Source: NAT127 sp041655035
Lineage (GTDB): Bacteria; Pseudomonadota; Gammaproteobacteria; Pseudomonadales; Porticoccaceae
Length of the DNA: 6,302 nt
Assembly (NCBI GenBank): GCA_041655035.1
Contig: JBAZCN010000175.1
Span: 1-6,302 of the forward strand
Direction: 5' to 3'
Shown: positions 6,064 through 6,302 of the stretch, piece by piece
Layout of the letters: each line of letters starts with the position of its first letter
How positions within the stretch are numbered: the stretch's first letter is position 1
Program-made: the position numbers and the translations under genes
Notes under the pieces: generated by a model
Database searches by the model: none
What the model saw: only the letters and a program-made list of their open reading frames with translations
Told to the model about the DNA's origin: nothing

Positions 6064-6097
6064 CCGTATTTATACCGGATATGGCCGGGAGTGTCAT
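6064..6097 (-). promoter_or_regulatory. Sigma70-type recN promoter with overlapping palindrome
   Basis: Read on the minus strand, ATGACA (6097-6092) and TATAAA (6074-6069) are separated by exactly 17 bases, each five of six to the sigma70 consensus. Transcription would begin near 6062, giving recN a leader of about 35 bases. The -10 lies inside the symmetric CCGGTATAAATACGG (6078-6064), a likely operator position. It differs from the LexA consensus CTG-N10-CAG at both ends and in spacing. Confidence 0.6.
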
Positions 6098-6099
6098 TG

Positions 6100-6111
6100 G
6101 CTCAGATGAGC
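6100..6111. repeat. Short interrupted palindrome in the recN-grpE gap
   Basis: GCTCA-GA-TGAGC has perfect 5-base arms around a 2-base centre. It lies just upstream of the recN -35 and four bases before the grpE heat-shock -35, so a protein bound here could affect both promoters. No known regulator is recognised. Confidence 0.3.
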
Positions 6112-6114
6112 ACC

Positions 6115-6142
6115 CTTGAATAATTCCACAAAGGCCCAATAT
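6115..6142 (+). promoter_or_regulatory. Sigma32 heat-shock promoter for grpE
   Basis: CTTGAA (6115-6120), 14 bases, then CCCAATAT (6135-6142). The sigma32 (RpoH) consensus is CTTGAAA, 11-16 bases, CCCCATNT, so the -35 core is perfect and the -10 has one mismatch. Transcription would start near 6150, about 30 bases before the grpE start. Heat-shock control of grpE is well established in proteobacteria, which supports the reading. Confidence 0.75.
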
Positions 6143-6179
6143 TAGCGCCGCATGGCACACACAATGATGGAGGGCTAGC

Positions 6180-6302
6180 GTGTCCACGGATCAACAGCAA
6201 GACGACAACGATTTGAAGCCGGCGCAACAGCCCGGCGAAGCGCCTGAAACCGACCTCGAGACGACCGATGGTCAGGCGGTGCCCGCAGAGGCGGGCTCCG
6301 CC
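6180..6302 (+). CDS. grpE: GrpE, DnaK nucleotide exchange factor (5' part only)
   Basis: The first 41 codons of a gene running off the window. The GTG at 6180 has a very good ribosome site (GGAGGG, 6169-6174, five bases upstream). The translation begins MSTDQQQDDNDLKPAQQPGE and is acidic, Gln-rich and disordered, as expected for the GrpE N-terminal tail, which is poorly conserved. The conserved coiled coil and beta domain lie outside the window, so identity rests on the heat-shock promoter, the N-terminal composition and the recN-grpE divergent arrangement known from Pseudomonas and relatives. GrpE releases ADP from DnaK and acts in protein folding under heat stress. It may head a grpE-dnaK-dnaJ operon, not visible here. 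Confidence 0.82.
   Translation, partial: MSTDQQQDDNDLKPAQQPGEAPETDLETTDGQAVPAEAGSA

Noticed and set aside
4759..6123. 454-codon plus-strand open frame antisense to recN
   Set aside because: Shadow of the intact recN reading frame; composition is the complement of recN codons.

Overview
The window looks like a GC-rich gammaproteobacterial chromosome. Its right half carries bamE, fur, recN and grpE, a neighbourhood I know from Pseudomonas and relatives. Fur resembles the pseudomonad form, with a single Cys after the HHDH metal-binding stretch. I cannot fix the genus from sequence alone; a marine relative of the pseudomonads is a guess.

Left part (about 100-3410): a TetR-family repressor gene on the minus strand is divergent, across a 520-base gene-free region, from a plus-strand phosphotransferase (kinase-fold) gene and a short-chain dehydrogenase/reductase (SDR) gene. 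This reads as a small regulated metabolic module of unknown substrate. Its gene-free region holds a tandem 12-base duplication, a third dispersed copy of its core, small palindromes, a GC hairpin and an AT-rich island that may be the promoter. A 13-bp hairpin separates the kinase from the SDR, and a second hairpin lies between the SDR and the converging bamE.

Right part (about 3410-6302): bamE (outer-membrane assembly lipoprotein, minus strand) is divergent from fur (ferric uptake regulator, plus strand) over 73 bases. fur converges on recN (double-strand-break repair ATPase, minus strand), with a small hairpin in the 8-base gap. recN is divergent from grpE (DnaK nucleotide exchange factor), whose first 41 codons are in the window. 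The recN-grpE gap holds a strong sigma70-type promoter for recN and a near-consensus sigma32 heat-shock promoter for grpE.

The right-hand genes are conserved housekeeping and stress genes and are called with high confidence. The left-hand module is the less characterised part. I see no CRISPR array, transposon, tRNA, rRNA or phage gene. I do not see a clear undescribed system; the best leads are the kinase-SDR-TetR module with its repeat-rich leader, the hexamer repeat at the end of bamE, and the recN/grpE control region.
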